Notes: generated by a model not told the origin, from the sequence alone. DNA of 64,000 bases from Nemophila menziesii (GCA_029959085.1 JARWIR010000003.1:31015505-31079504), one strand, 5' to 3'. Counted from the first letter of the stretch, positions 30,241-43,954 are shown. Made by a program: numbers and translations.

Positions 30241-33200
30241 GTGGTATTATTCCCTTTATGTGACATTCTTCGATTTGTTACCTCATTTTGTATTTATACT
30301 TTTATTTGGAACTTTTTGAGATAATTGTTTGTTAAGTGTGTAACTCCTAGGTACGTGGATTATACGAGACCCCGATACAGAACTAAGAAGTCAAAAATTT
30401 AATGAATTTTGATCCGTGAACGATCCAAGAATCCATTATCTTCAATCTTTTTATCACCTTGGCTAAAAATTTGATTCAATCATCAAATTATTATGATAAC
30501 GTAAAGCACGAACTCTTTACCTAGAATTGATAGATTATATCTTGATTAACCATTAATCATTTATATATTTTGTCATATCCAATATTTATCTGACTATTAT
30601 TATAACTTACTAGTAGCTTGAGATCAAAACACAAAAAGTGCAAACTTATATGCAATGGAGATCTCTGGTAAGAAGATCGTTAACATTTATATCATCATAG
30701 AGATTAAATCACTTGATAGTTCAAAGTAATCAATCATTTACCAATCTCTAGTTTGGTCGGTTTGATAACCATGTCTCCATGCGCATTATTTATGCATCTA
30801 ATTTTTTAAACTTGACTTACTGATAATTAAGTATAAATTTTGTTAACTATATATTAATATATTCTGATCACTAAGATCCTTATTTGACGATCTTAAAATT
30901 AAAAATATATGTAGATTAAACTATATGAACTAGTATTATAAACATTTATAATATCTCATTTAATATACAAAGTATTAATATATTATGTATAAGATACTTA
31001 GATATAATATAATAAGTATATACCACAGTATAAACAAAGAGATGATTTTAGATATTTAAGAAATAATAATAAATTTTTAATATTATAACTTACGTTCGTT
31101 AATATTATTTAGTATTCTAGTCGGGGACATAATTCCAACATAACGGGATTATCATCTTTGTAATTTTTTACATCTAGGATAATCTCTTTGTTATTTTATT
31201 GTCTTATTTTTGTTTGTATACTCCTCCATCCTAAATGATGGCATTTACTACAATGATAATTCCAAAAGAATTGTCCAATATAATATCAACACATTTATCA
31301 AAAAAAGAAATCATTATTATCCGTTTTAAAATACTAAAATTTATATTTTCAAATACAAAATTAAGAAATTAAGACACTTTATAAAAGATTTTTTAATAAA
31401 AAGGATTCAATAATTACATTTTGTAAACTATGTGAAAAGTTAAATGGATATTTAAGTAGGAACAGGGTGAGTATTATCTATTAATTTTTTATAGAGCACA
31501 AAAAGTCACACTATTAGAACACTTAACTCGAGGATTCGGTCAGAGACCACGTAGGAAGCACCAGATAAGTAAAAATATTGGTAGAAGAGATAGAAGAATC
31601 AGATAAGAGATATATACAGTGAATCGTCGTAATAATAGTATACCTTGCTCTCGATCACCGTCGATGAGCTTTATATTCACTTCCCAAGGTTTAGCGACTA
31701 GGCCGAGTCTTTTCTGAAACCAGACACTATCTTAGAGCCAAAGAGAGGTGTGTTTTCGATGGTGTTCTGATGCTCAACATTAGCATTGTTGTTATCGGGG
31801 ATTACTTAAACTACAAGGAAAATTATGTTAATTGTATAATAACCACATCCAATTTTGAGAAAGTGGATTTTATGGGGTATTCAGAGTGTACCAACTTATG
31901 TAATGGAATGGAGCATGTATAGAGTTTGTAGATGCACGCATGGTGCTAGCATGGCGTACAGTATTAGGCAAGAAGGAGTGCATTTTATAGATTGTTGTGG
32001 AGTTTGTCTATCCTAAACGATTACCATCGGATATGGCCTCGGGTGATTCAGGATGTTTGTCTTGGGAAGAGTTTGAAACTCCTTTCCTCTTCGACATACG
32101 TTCATTGCCTTAACCTTCTGATCATCTCTAATGTTCTATCATTCCAAGTCTCTTCAGGATCTTCTAGGAATCGTCGTTATATTTTGGCATATCAATACCC
32201 ACTTGAATTTGTGAGATCAATATCTTTCTCCCTGATATAATCAAAAGGAATTAATTAACTTTTTCAGTTTACATCGATACATGATTGGATCTACCCGTTA
32301 GACGTCCTGACATGTCTTTTCCCATGCTTCGTTACAAAAGAGGCAAAGAATTATGTTTATTATTTTTTAAGAAGGTTGATTACCGAGTCTACACCGGTTT
32401 TATGAACGATTATCATTGAATATTGACACTATTTTGTATGAACGCAACTCCTAAGAGGGTGTCAGCATCACGAGCTGATATTCACGAGTCATTTGAGAAT
32501 AATCATCAATTGTCAAGGCTATGTTAACCTTTTTGGATATCACCTAGCATTACTCTAAAGGAAATTGCCACATCATGGGTGATATTTAGGTGATGTCTTT
32601 TTAGATGATACCTAGCATTACTCTAAAAGAAATTATAGGATTGATGTGTCTTTAGTTCTAATGTTCACCATACACAGTTGATTTTGCTATAGGTCCATGT
32701 GTTTGTAGGGTCAACTAGAAAGTAGAAAATAGAAGACTTTTTCTTTTCTAAATAGAAGACTTTTGGTTGAGCGCATCTGTGCATGCAAATATCACGTATA
32801 AAGAGTTTAGGGATTTTCGTTATATGGTCTCTTAGTCTAGGACATTTTATTTGAATGGCTCACAATATTTAAAAGTTAACTAAATGATTAATGAGTAATA
32901 CAGGATATCATTTAAAAAGTAATCACCTAAATATCGCTTATGTTAAAACCCAAGTACCTCCATCCTTCTACTTTGTTTTTTACGAGTGGCACAAACAAAT
33001 AAAAACTAATCAAAACTAATAAAAACAAACAAAAATAAAGAGCCCTATATTCTATCCATCAATGCTCCGTATATATATGATACCTAAATCTTAAACCTAA
33101 CCCACACAAAAACTCTACTTTAGGAAAATGCTCTCGCCCAAAGCGATCGGATTCATCCAAAAAAATTAGTGGTTGTGGTGGTTCGAAAGCGACAACAACA

Positions 33201-34661
33201 TAGGTGAATGGTAGTGGAGCTAGGGTTTGTCAAGTTTCATCAATGGTTTTGTGAAACTTAGGAAATGAGATTCCATGGTGAACTAGAAACCATGAATTTC
33301 TCAAATCTGGGGTTCCAAAGCATGTAAGTTTCCATGGTTGCCGATCAAGACTCATGCGAAGTCGAAACTAGGTTCGTTGACGCTTACATGGTTGTGTGGT
33401 GACGAAGATAGTGCAGCTGACCATAGTTGTGTATGCACGACGTTTCCGTGGCTTCGGTGGTGCAACAACACGACAGTGGCTTTCTTTCCATATCCTTCTC
33501 CTTTGTTCTCAGTTGCGCGAGATTGGGCAAGGGTTAAACGAGTTCACGGTAGCCATAGTTGTTCTCCATAACAAAAATTCTCCTCCTGTTATAAGACTTT
33601 GAAATTTATTTTATATTTTAAGTAATTTAATTTTAATATTCTTTTTTATTAAGAAAATATTGTCTTTTTTTTTTTGGTAAAATAGTGCAATTATTTTCTA
33701 TATTATATTCTAAATTCCTTATTGCTAGAATAAAAGACACACTCAAAGACTTTTCGAGATGATTGACATTGCTCAAAAACTTTTCGATCCACCGTAGAGA
33801 CTCTTTGAGTTGACTTAGAGTCTCTAAGTCCATCGGTTACCTGTGATACGTGATGGACGGTGAACATTGTCGCGCTCAGTGATTATTTTACTTTACTACT
33901 TGTTTTCTATCTTTATGCGAATTTTGCTTTATTTGGAGGTATTATTTGAAATTTGGAACATACAAATTTATGATCTCTAAGAATAAAGCTATCCCCCGGG
34001 TCATAATACATTTTTTATTTTTCTTACTTTCACAAGAATTACATTTGTATTTATAAGAGTGGACAGGTGTGTCAATCGACTATTGAATTTGATTTTTCAA
34101 ACAACAGAAAATAATAGAAAATATAACAAATCTCATGAAAAGTATAAAAGTATCTTTTAATCTGGTTTTTCAAGGATGAAAATATAGATTGCTTGCTTGC
34201 AATCTGAAGAGATTCTGGTCATATATAGATTCCTATTAAGATTAGAGTTACTCAAAACATTCAACAGTAGTAATAACAATATAAGCCCTAAAGTAAGTCT
34301 CTGGCTTGTAACCATCACAGTATCAAGATACCTGCAAAAAGTCTTTTATGTTTCAATGCCAAATCAAAATCATGATCTGATTCGATATATGCATTAGAAA
34401 TTTCTCTAACATAGATTTGAAGAATACATAAACGAGAAACACCAATTCCAACTCTAAGATCATTGTTCATGATCATTTTGATAGAAAAAATTGGTTTTTT
34501 ACTATAGTTTTGTTCACATTAAACTTGAACGGCTTGTATTAATATATCTTCTCTACTTTTGCAGTATCATTCTCCTATATGTTTCAGGCTGAGGCATTCT
34601 TAGAATAGAATTTCTCAAGAGATGTGACAAAGAATTGATTTATACCTACAAATTTAATACA
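30241..34661. other. Long AT-rich intergenic region
   Basis: No gene, long terminal repeat or clear inverted repeat can be supported. Short frames (31,992-32,240; 33,338-33,602) lack recognisable domains. 33,120-33,560 is less AT-rich but still has no credible reading frame or splice pattern. Confidence 0.5.
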
Positions 34662-35664
34662 TTATTTGTATTTTTCCATTATTCTTCTTGCTTCTTCCAA
34701 GCTATCATCTAAAGAAGAATCCGTATCTACTGAAGAAGAAGAAGAAGTGGTGCCTCCATCTCTTTTTGAGCCTTCATCCTTATTGAACGCTATAAATGTG
34801 AAGTAAATGACACCCATCATCGCCTGTAATACAATATAGAAATTGAATTGGATTCCTTCATAAAGTTCAGATTATAACAAAAAATAAAAAATGGTAACAT
34901 ACCAGCACAAAAAAGGCAGTAGAGATGAAAGACTTTATCACAAAAAGTCCCAGAGTTCCAGCAATTACTGCAATAGAAACTCTTGCTATTGGTCTTGGAA
35001 CTGAATTCTATAGCCAAACCAAAAGTGAAACCATTAGTTTTTAATATTTAAAGGATGAAGCATAAATTGAATTGTTATACAAGTGTAAAACAAATAGCTA
35101 AACTTACAGGCACAAAGCTAGTTCCTGCTTCAATTGTATCCTTTGCGATCTTCAATACTGTTTTAAAAACTTGTTGAATTAAAAAAAAGACTAAAAGATA
35201 CATGTAACACTAGTAAACTCGTGTGATAACAATTATGGTTCACAGACCTTTATTGATAATAACAAAGGACATTAATTCACTAATCCATCGATACAAAGCT
35301 AATTGATTGAAAAGGTATACATCAGAGTCATTATCAGATACCAACTGATTCGAGTTATTAAATAAACCCGCGATACTAATTTATACAATAAAATAATATT
35401 AACCCATTTATTTAAAAATGAATTATAGATGGTACCTTTGAGGAAATTGGATTGTACAGCGAACACAACCGGTGTGGCCCGAGTATTTCGATTCTTAAGC
35501 TTGGTGGTACGAATGGTTGACGATAAATTTTGTTTCTTCAACCTCAATATAGAATTGGAGGAAATAAATTGAGATGGGTTTATAGCAAAAGTTAGATTCT
35601 TGCAACATTTTGAAGAATTGAGTGGGAGGGTGATGATGCTGTGAAAAGTAGAAGTGGAAGCCAT
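34662..35664 (-). CDS. Predicted plastid-targeted membrane protein, function unknown
   Basis: Four exons with GT-AG introns: 35,664-35,436; 35,157-35,108; 35,007-34,903; 34,823-34,662. They join in frame to 181 residues. The N-terminus (MASTSTFHS, then a Ser/Thr/Lys/Arg-rich stretch with almost no acidic residues to about 60) looks like a chloroplast transit peptide. VLKIAKDTIEAGTSFVP and NSVPRPIARVSIAVIAG follow, then hydrophobic stretches at about residues 103-147 that could form two membrane helices, and an acidic tail ending EEARRIMEKYK. Exon phases are consistent and no lesion is seen, which supports a real gene. I do not recognise the family well enough to name it. Start chosen as the first ATG of the transit-like segment. 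Confidence 0.8.
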
Positions 35665-35756
35665 TTTTGGGTAGGTGAAAACTTATTTATACTCGTTACA
35701 GTATCGTTTGTATCACGGATTTTATACTTAATTGTGATTGTGAGGCTATGGTTTTA

Positions 35757-36205
35757 GGGTATGTTTGGATTAAGGAGGGATTCTTTATTAAAGGATAGGA
35801 AGGGAGAGTATAACAAGGGAATGGAAAGGAGAGTATTTAATCTTGTTTGGATTGAATAAAAAGAGAAGGGAGGATTTTATTAAAGGATAACATTTATCCG
35901 GTGTTTGGATTAGAAGAATAATGGGAGGAAGGGATTCTTTTTATAACTAAATGACTCATATACCCCTATTAAAATATTTTATAAAGAAAGAATAAGGGTA
36001 ACTTAGACATTACAACGTAATAAAAGAATCCTTCCTTCCTAATCCCACCGAATTGGAGGGATTGAATATATGGGATAGTAAGGGATTGCAAGTATCCTTT
36101 AATAAACTATCCCCTCTACTTATTTCCAAAACAAACAAGGGATGGGATTGTCATTATCCTTTAATACAATTCCATCCCTCCCAATCCCTCCATCCAAACA
36201 TACCC
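35757..36205. mobile_element. Tourist/Harbinger-like MITE (449 bp)
   Basis: Inverted ends GGGTATGTTTGGAT and its complement, with wider imperfect complementarity (AAGGAGGGATT against AATCCCTCC). Flanked by TTA at 35,754-35,756 and 36,206-36,208, the target preference of PIF/Harbinger. No coding capacity. It lies about 90 bases upstream of the start codon of the small plastid protein gene, so it sits in or next to its promoter. Confidence 0.8.
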
Positions 36206-36396
36206 TTAGAGAGTCTTGAGGATTGTCCGCTTCATCCAAAAACAAAAAAGACAAAGAAGGAACCTTTATGTAATTTGAATTTAAGAATATAATTATGTAA
36301 AAGGTTTAATTCATATTTTATACTATTATGAATAACCTAATTTTGATATGTACCAAAAATTAAACTACAAAATTATTAAAATTTAATTAAAAAAAA

Positions 36397-36572
36397 GAGT
36401 AAGGCTAGATATCACTTCAAACTGCATCGTCTTTATATCGTCCCTTATGTGCACCAATCATAAAAGAAAGATAAAATAATAAATTAGGATAGAGAAATCA
36501 CATGATTGGTCTATTTAAAATTCATATAGGAGGCGATATGTGATGCAATTCGAGGTGATATTCATCATTACT
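36397..36572. mobile_element. Short foldback MITE-like element
   Basis: GAGTAAGGCTAGATATCAC at the left and its imperfect complement (GTGATATTCATCATTACTC) at the right, with complementarity about 35 bases deep. No clear target duplication. Confidence 0.55.
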
Positions 36573-37803
36573 CTTTACAAAAATGATATGTCAATGAGAG
36601 ATATTAGCCAATTACGTCCTACAACTCAATAACTCACCCCATAGGATCCACATAATTTTGACTCCCTCAAAAGGTCTAAATATTTTTACTATTTCACTTT
36701 GTTACTCTTACCTTTAACGTTGCTTATTGATTCATTGCCATAAATATATCAATTAACAGATTCTATCAAAATTGCTAGCTAAATAAGAATCCAATCAATC
36801 CCTATTTTCCAGCACAATATAATAGAAAGATTGTTACCATCAATTACTCCTGCAAGTTTTAGATTTCGTCTTCTACAAACACAATCTTTATACGACAAAT
36901 CAATCTCAGTCGATCCTCGCAAAGAAAGTTAAGCATCATATTAACAACACCCTTGATCGTTTACGATTCTTTGTTGTATGCATAGACTCGATGTTATGTT
37001 CATTTTAAACTCTACATATCTAAACATATTAGGTAAAAAAATAAGTTATGTTATGGACGATTGTGTATGTAATTAGTGTACGATATCCAACCCACTGGTT
37101 TGTGTTGTTTGGCATTTTTCATATAACAGTGCAAGTAATTATTGTTTGAGATTCAACCCACTGGTTTAAATTGTTCATAGTTTGTTTAGCCAAGAACAAC
37201 ATCATTGTTTGAGTATTATTTCTCATTCATAGTTTGCGTGCTTAGCTGAGAGATTGCTTACCCCATACTTTTACACTACCAACTCCGCTGATTTTAGTTG
37301 ATAACCCACTGGTATACTCTTATAACTCATTGTTCTTTAACGAGTAACTCATTATTTTTTATAGATAATACTATTGAGTTATTAATTTTAAGATGTTGTT
37401 TCATGTTAGTTCATGCAATTTTCAGGTTAAGAAATGGTTTCGAATGTAATTGTCGTACTCTAATAAATCGAGTAGAAAACGCTGAAGTTGTTTCAGTTAT
37501 TCGATTCATTTGTCTCGATAAAGAAATATGTTGCTGAGACATGGCCTGTGTTGGGTGTTAAGCGTGTTGATTTATTGTATTTAATTGGTGAGCATCAGAA
37601 GTGCAAGATTATTAGTGAGGATGACTTCGTCATAACTGCGCTACTTGCACCAAATCTCGTTGAATCGCCTAATCACGGTTGAGGGTGAACAGTTACGGAC
37701 ACATTTCATTTTAATTAGAGATAAAAGCTAAAAAATTCATAAAACAATTACTACCTAACACAAAAATTTCAATCTAACTAGCCAAAACAAAAAAACGCAA
37801 ACT
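36573..37803. other. Intergenic sequence downstream of the symporter gene
   Basis: No gene supported. A short phrase, AACCCACTGGTTT or close variants, occurs three times between about 37,088 and 37,312. Confidence 0.45.
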
Positions 37804-39557
37804 TCAAGAAAAATTCTTCTTCAATTCCTCGTCTTGAACTGGTATGTTAGTTGCCGGAACAAACTTCTTCCAGTACGGATGAGTACTCCAGATTTCAGCC
37901 ATTTCTTCAATATGTCTTCCTTTTGTCTCCGGGAAGAAAAAGTAAATGAAAAGAGTACAAATGAATACGAAACACGCAAAGAATATGAATAACCCATATT
38001 TGAAAGTACACATCATCGCCGTGAAAATTTCAGCAACAACGAAAGTGAAGAGCATGTTCACTGCAACATTAACACTTTGACCAGCTGATCGAATCTCAAG
38101 AGGGAAAATTTCACTTGGGACTAACCAACCCAGAGGTCCCCAAGACCACGCAAATCCAGCTACAAACACACATATGAAGAACACAACAAAAACTGCATAC
38201 CACATTGGTAAAGTTCCCGGGTCACCACTTGTTCCGAATTTCATCGCAATCGCAACAGTTATAACAATCTAAAACACACAAAAAAAAAATTAGTACAATA
38301 ATAATACCTAATAATTAGAAAAAAAAAAAATAGTACCTGAGAAATGAGCATTTGAATTCCACCTTCAAGAAAGAGAACTCGCCTACCAAACCTATCAACA
38401 CTTAAAATCGAAACAAAAGTACTGATAAGATTCACACCACCGGTGATCACAGAGGACATGAGTGAAGCGTTGGATCCAAATCCTATGGTCTTGAACAAAA
38501 CTGGTGCGTAAAACATAATTACATTCATTCCTGTGAATTGTTGGAAAAAAGGAATCAATATAGCGAATGTTAATTGAGGTCTATTTTTTCTCTGTAATAT
38601 ATTTGCCCATGGATGTTTAATTTTCTTGGAAGCTTCACTAGCGGCAACTAAATCGTTAAACTCTTCATCAACGTTAATATTTCCTCTGAATTTTTGAAGA
38701 CGATCCTTTGCTTCTTCGTTCTTACCACGCTCTATTAAAGAATTTGGTGTATCGGGTAGACAAATCGATCCTATGATAAACAAAATAGCTGGAACAGCTG
38801 CTAAACCCAAGCTATATCTCCATCCTTGGCCATTTTTCATCTTAGCCATAAAGTAGTTGATTACGTAAGCAAAGAGTATACCCACTGTAATTGACAGCTG
38901 AAACACATTATTCATTGCACCACGATATTTGTAAGGAGCCATCTCCGAAAGATACACAGGTGCAGACTGCACAATCATCAAAATATATTACATTAATAAA
39001 AACAAATTAAAAAAAAAACAACAATTAATTTACCTGATTGGCGAAACCAATTCCAAAACCAAGAAACATACGTCCTATATAAAGCATAGCGAGGTTATGG
39101 GCTACTGCATTACAAATTGCACCAACGAGAAATAGTACTCCGCCAAAGAGCATAGACATCCTACGTCCGAACACTCGAGTAATTGTTGAAGCAACAAAAC
39201 ATGCTATAAGAGCAGCAAGATAGAGTGAAGATGTAAAGAAGGTCAATTTTTGGCTATTGAATTTGCAATATTGATTCGTTGAACCAATATTAAGCTCCTC
39301 CCTTTGGTATACGTCAGGAAAAAATTTCATCAAGAATGGAGCCATTGATGTTACTCCACCTGCATTGCATCAGATTAAAACCAAGATTAAAGACCATATA
39401 AGAATATTTAACTCATCAAGTTTTTTTTACCTGAAATACCGAGGTCATATCCAAAGATGAGACCTCCCATGCCTGCAAAAATACATGTGAATAATACCTT
39501 CCATGTAAAATCTCCTGGATATTGTTTACCACCCGATATAATTACTCCACCAGCCAT
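37804..39557 (-). CDS. STP: Hexose/H+ symporter, sugar transport protein (STP) family
   Basis: Four exons (39,557-39,431; 39,359-39,034; 38,966-38,337; 38,268-37,804), all introns GT-AG, joining to 515 residues, the normal STP length with 12 membrane helices. It imports hexoses with protons across the plasma membrane. Family features: GYDLGISGG spanning the first junction (Asp38, matching the proton-coupling Asp of STP10), FGRRMSML after helix 2, [11 protein letters not shown] after helix 6, [16 protein letters not shown] in helix 7 (sugar-binding Gln pair), [21 protein letters not shown] and the PETKG end. Cys74 (NQYCKF) and Cys448 ([10 protein letters not shown]) match the pair that closes the extracellular lid in STP10. 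No lesion. A TATA-like sequence lies about 60 bases upstream at 39,615-39,623 (minus strand). The individual STP subtype cannot be told. Confidence 0.95.
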
Positions 39558-39659
39558 TTTTTCAAGTGTTTTTTTTTTTTCTTAGAACTCTAGATAATGA
39601 ATATGAAGATATAGTATATATAGATGATTTAGTAGCTTAAAAAGATCCTTATATATCGG

Positions 39660-40974
39660 GAGCTAATCTTATTATTATCTTTATCTTATCCTATCTTTAT
39701 AATCTGAAAATTTATTTCACTAATATCTTTTATCCATATTCGATTCAAAATTTACTCTAGTTCCGATATATACGATTTTAATATATTATAAAAGTAATGG
39801 GGAATTATAAAATTTACCTGCGCGTGACATCTCGCTGCGCCACCACCATTGTAATGATCAGCGGCCCAGAATCAGATCTCCGTGTTTTGTACCCAATCCC
39901 TGTGAAACCCGCCGTACAACCTCCCTTATCTGTGAACCGATCTGAAAACCGCTACCAACACACCACCACTCTGCACCAACAGCGAAAACCGCCATCTCGC
40001 CGCCGCTCTCGATCTACCCACCGCTGCTCCGTTCTCGATCCAGTTTCGTTTGTTGTTTAATTTTGAGTCTTTTTTTTTTTTTTTTTTTTTAGGAACATGT
40101 TTGGTCCGAGAGTCCAGCCCGTTTGGGCTTTCTAAAACTAATAGACAGCAAATTTTGTTAGTCCTTTTCTTTTTTTTGCTTTCCCATTTCTATCAAGTCA
40201 GTTCTTTTGGGGCCATGACATATTGGGTCTAGACATCTTAGGTTCCAGTCTATTAGAGTCCAAGTTTTTTTTTTAAATTTCTTAACAAATGATATATTTG
40301 TTGATTATTTGCTGGTAAGTTCTTTGGAGTTTGGCCACTTGGGTCTAGTCACCTTGGGTCGTTTAGTTTTAGTCCTAGGTTTCGATGACCCTCCAATAAG
40401 GGGGGAACGCCCTAAACCATTAACGATGAACTTGTTAACTGCAAAAGTCCATTTACCCCATCAAAATAGATCTTTCTATGCCGAAATGAACATTTTTTAC
40501 CATCAAAATCTTAACTACTTTCGTGTACTGGATGACTTAGTTCCTGAAAGTTTGACATTGGACAAAAAATGACATGGATAAAACCCGAGTTTGGGTACAA
40601 CCCCTTGGGTATAATATTGAACACATTGAAATTGGACATGGAAAAAAATATGGCTTGGGTACAGCCCCATGGACAAATATAAAAAATCATTACACATAAC
40701 ATAAAAACCTAAATAACCGACATTGGTATGTACCCTAGGGTATGGATTGGGTACGGATTAATGGAAAGAACAAAAGAATAAAAAATGAATTACTGAAAAG
40801 AAAAATAAATGAAAAGGGTAAAGATGGAAAAAGTGTAACCAAAAATTAAAAGCAGACTTTATTTAGAAGTATTTTCTAACTAGGCCTTAAAAACTCACTT
40901 TGTTACAAATTAGGCTCTAACTTGTAGGTTTCTCTAAAAGTAATGATATATCAAATAAATAAAGATAAAAATAT
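39660..40974. other. Upstream region of the symporter gene and unassigned sequence
   Basis: 39,660-39,790 is AT-rich promoter-side sequence. 39,820-40,050 is GC-richer with no convincing frame. From 40,090 a T-run is followed by low-copy text. At 40,555-40,740 a phrase GGGTACAACCCCTTGGG / GGGTACAGCCCCATGG recurs, an imperfect direct repeat. Confidence 0.4.
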
Positions 40975-43391
40975 AAAACCCTCAACTCAAAGTTGTGTCA
41001 TCCTTACACAATAGAAATAAGAAAAGTAGGGTAGTCTCTATCAAATAACCATATCAAAAAAATTGAATGATCCTAGAGAAAATACCTTAGCAAGTATCAT
41101 GTAGTAATGTCTAAGACCTAATACACACACGCATAATATACAAACAATCAACATGTCATAAATTCAAGATCCGATTAATTTTTCAATACCAGAAGGATCG
41201 GTTTTCACTTTGTTTGATATTGTGGTTATAGGGTGTTCCTCGGTCCTAACATAGTATCGAATGATCCACTTAACTACTCATGTAGTTAGAAATCCTAAGG
41301 TCTTTTTGGTTATACCGTAGGCCAATGGATGGTATGATACGTATATTTGGATAATGTGAAGTGAGTTTTTGGCTTTATCTTAACTAGCCATCAACGAATC
41401 ACCCTAGAGTTTGAGTTTCACTCGAAGATGCTCTCACTCACTCCAATGTCGATGCTATAAATTAGCATCCCCAAATAACCTATTTGGTGATTATTTACAT
41501 AAACATTCAAATTTGACGTTTTTTTTTTCTTTTGATTTTTCTTTTCAATTCCTTTTTGTAAGTTAGCTATGACCCTCTTTTTGATGTGTGAAATCATGCT
41601 ACTTATTTTGATATATTTTTTCTTTTTCTCAATTTTTTTAGTGGACCCTAGGAAAGGGTCAAAATCAGAGTATATCATCACATCTCGCACAAATACAAAT
41701 CATGAAATCCCAATCTCAGTGTCTCCTAATGATGAATCCCACCACCCCAAACTTAAAATCTAAATATGACTCTCTTAAGGTTGTGCATCAAGTACGGTCA
41801 TATGGAAAATTCCTATCAACTAATGTGTATGGCTTGTAATGTGGAGACAAAAGAAGGCATCAGGTTAGAAAGGGGGCTAAGATGAATAAATATTCAAGTA
41901 GAAACTTTTTAGCAAGCTAAAGTCTTCAAGTGGATTATCAAAGATCTGCCTTATTTATTGTCCTAACTACTAGCTATCGTTACCTTTTAACTTTTAATTC
42001 ATAGGTTAATAGGGTTATTCTCTAGTTCATACCTCATGTTCAACACACCTCTCAAGGCGCCCTGAGATTCAATTTTTCTTCTTATGTATTGATATTTATC
42101 TTTTCTATCCTTTACTTAATGTTTTTATGCATACATATTACGTGTGTTGTGATAGCGTTTAAAACCATAATACCTAATATCATTGACCTAACTAAAATCA
42201 TGCTCAAATAGGACATTCACCATACTCTATGCCGATTCCCTAACTAAAAAATTTAACACATAAAATGGGAATAAGGGAAAACGAATCCGTACACCCCCAA
42301 ATCAAAAGTGATTTGTGCCCCTATGACTCGAAAAGACTAAAAAAAACACATACACATTACACATAGGGTTAACAAGAAAAGAAAAAGAACTTACCTTTGC
42401 GAGAATTTCTTAATCCCCAAGTTTAGAAATTGACGTTCTTGATCCATGAAAATGCAGTGATCGCTTCTTAGCCTTGTTGTTGGGTGATTGTAGCTTCATC
42501 CTTCATTATTAGGAAAAATATCATCAATGAAAGTTGTAGTATTTCCTGAACTTTCTTTGGCCTATTGAATAGCTGAATTTCGAGATTGTATGTGAAAGTT
42601 ATGGCTCCTCAAAGGCCGCTACCAAATTTTGTACTCGTTTTTTGGGTCTGCTTCATTGCTTTGGGATATACAGCAGGTTAGGAACGGTATACCGTTGGAT
42701 ATTGTGGACTTGTATCGTGTTACTATAATCACAAGGTTTGACACGTTCTTTGGTGCGGTATACCGCCCGTTGGGGGTGGTATACCGTTAGGAGCTCCTAT
42801 GCTTACTAACTTGACCCGAATCTGCTACCGTCATGACGCTTTTCCCAGGGGTGGTATACCAACCATATGGAAAGATATACCGCTTGGAGGCCTTTTACTC
42901 ACTGTGTTGCATTGTCTTTTACATCGTAGTGATGGTAGGGGTGCGGTATACCGCCCAATGGGCACGATATCCCATTTGGAGCAATTGTAAGCTCACTTTT
43001 CTCTAGAAAACTCACCCCAAACTCAAATTTTGCCGCACCTATGCATTAAAAATACTAATTCCATTCTTTATAAACATATTAAATAATCAAAAAAAAAATC
43101 AATATAAGCTACTATAAATGAAATTTAAACTAATCAGGCATAAAAATCATAGTATGTCTCCCAAGGGCACGTTTGTTTAACGTCGTTCAAAGATCGACAT
43201 GTTACCTCCATTACTTCTTTGTTGTATAGCATCTCCAGCTGTGAGTGAGGGTATCAACATTTACCAACTTATACTTGAAACTGTTCTTAGCTCTTAACTC
43301 GATCACTTTGGCTGAAACAACTCAAGTGAGAAATAAATGACCCCATTGAAGAAATCTCATACTTGCGTAGTCTGTTCTCGGGGTCAGGAGA
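40975..43391 (-). mobile_element. Athila-like remnant, antisense, 3' internal region
   Basis: A diverged relative of the intact element in the same order. The polypurine region (minus-strand TTTGAGTTGAGGG, 40,977-40,998) corresponds to 4,773 onward. The stretch 41,200-41,480 aligns with 5,020-5,340 (GTGAAGTGAG, TTTTTGGCT, CCATCAAC, CTCTCACTCAC). 42,300-42,340 corresponds to the hairpin region, now decayed. Palindromes at 42,683-42,970 sit in the position of the 8-kb cluster. TTTGTTTAACGTCGTT near 43,170 marks the end of pol. ORF3 and the LTR are not recognisable. Confidence 0.75.
42683..42980 (-). repeat. Second palindrome-doublet array (GGTATACC type)
   Basis: Cores at 42,755/42,776, 42,853/42,874 and 42,943/42,964, each pair 21 bases apart, pairs recurring every 90-98 bases. 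A single AACGGTATACCGTT palindrome lies at 42,683-42,696. The best copy is GCGGTATACCGC. It occupies the same position in its element as the CCGGGTACCCGG array at 8 kb but has a different core. Confidence 0.8.
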
Positions 43392-43954
43392 TGATATCTC
43401 TATATCTGTGATGAATTAATATATCCATGAGACATCAATTTAGGTTCATTATGCGCTTAGCTAAGGTATTTTCCCTATTAACTGTTAGTTTCTTAATCCA
43501 TGCCTTGATTTGGAGGGTTATTACTTTTAGAGCATTTTTGGTGTAATCTGGGTGTTAAATGTGAAGCGCATAAGTACAATGATGATATTAGATTCCAAAT
43601 CAATGTTAAGGAGTTGAGGAAAGAAGATCCAAGGCGAAATCAAGAGTTAAAAGGAAAGAAACTGGTTTTAGGAAAGTGCAAAAGCTGCTGAAAGTTGTTA
43701 TCCAACTATGAAGATGTGTAGTATTTTCAATGTTGCATAAAATCGACAAGGAATTTGAATTATCCCTTTTATATTTGGAAAGGTCGTTGAATTTAGGTTG
43801 TTTCTTACCAAGATCACTGGATTTGGAGTTGTAACGAAGGATTTAAGAATTTAAGAACTCTAAAGGTCAACCAGTCCATGTTATTAAGTAAAAACGAGTT
43901 TTAGTTGGATTAAGACTCTAAGACTTGGACCATGACCTGGATATCGATGCAAAA

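Noticed and set aside
33338..33602. Two overlapping plus-strand frames of 77 and 68 codons
   Set aside because: They overlap in different frames with no recognisable motif, so neither can be preferred.
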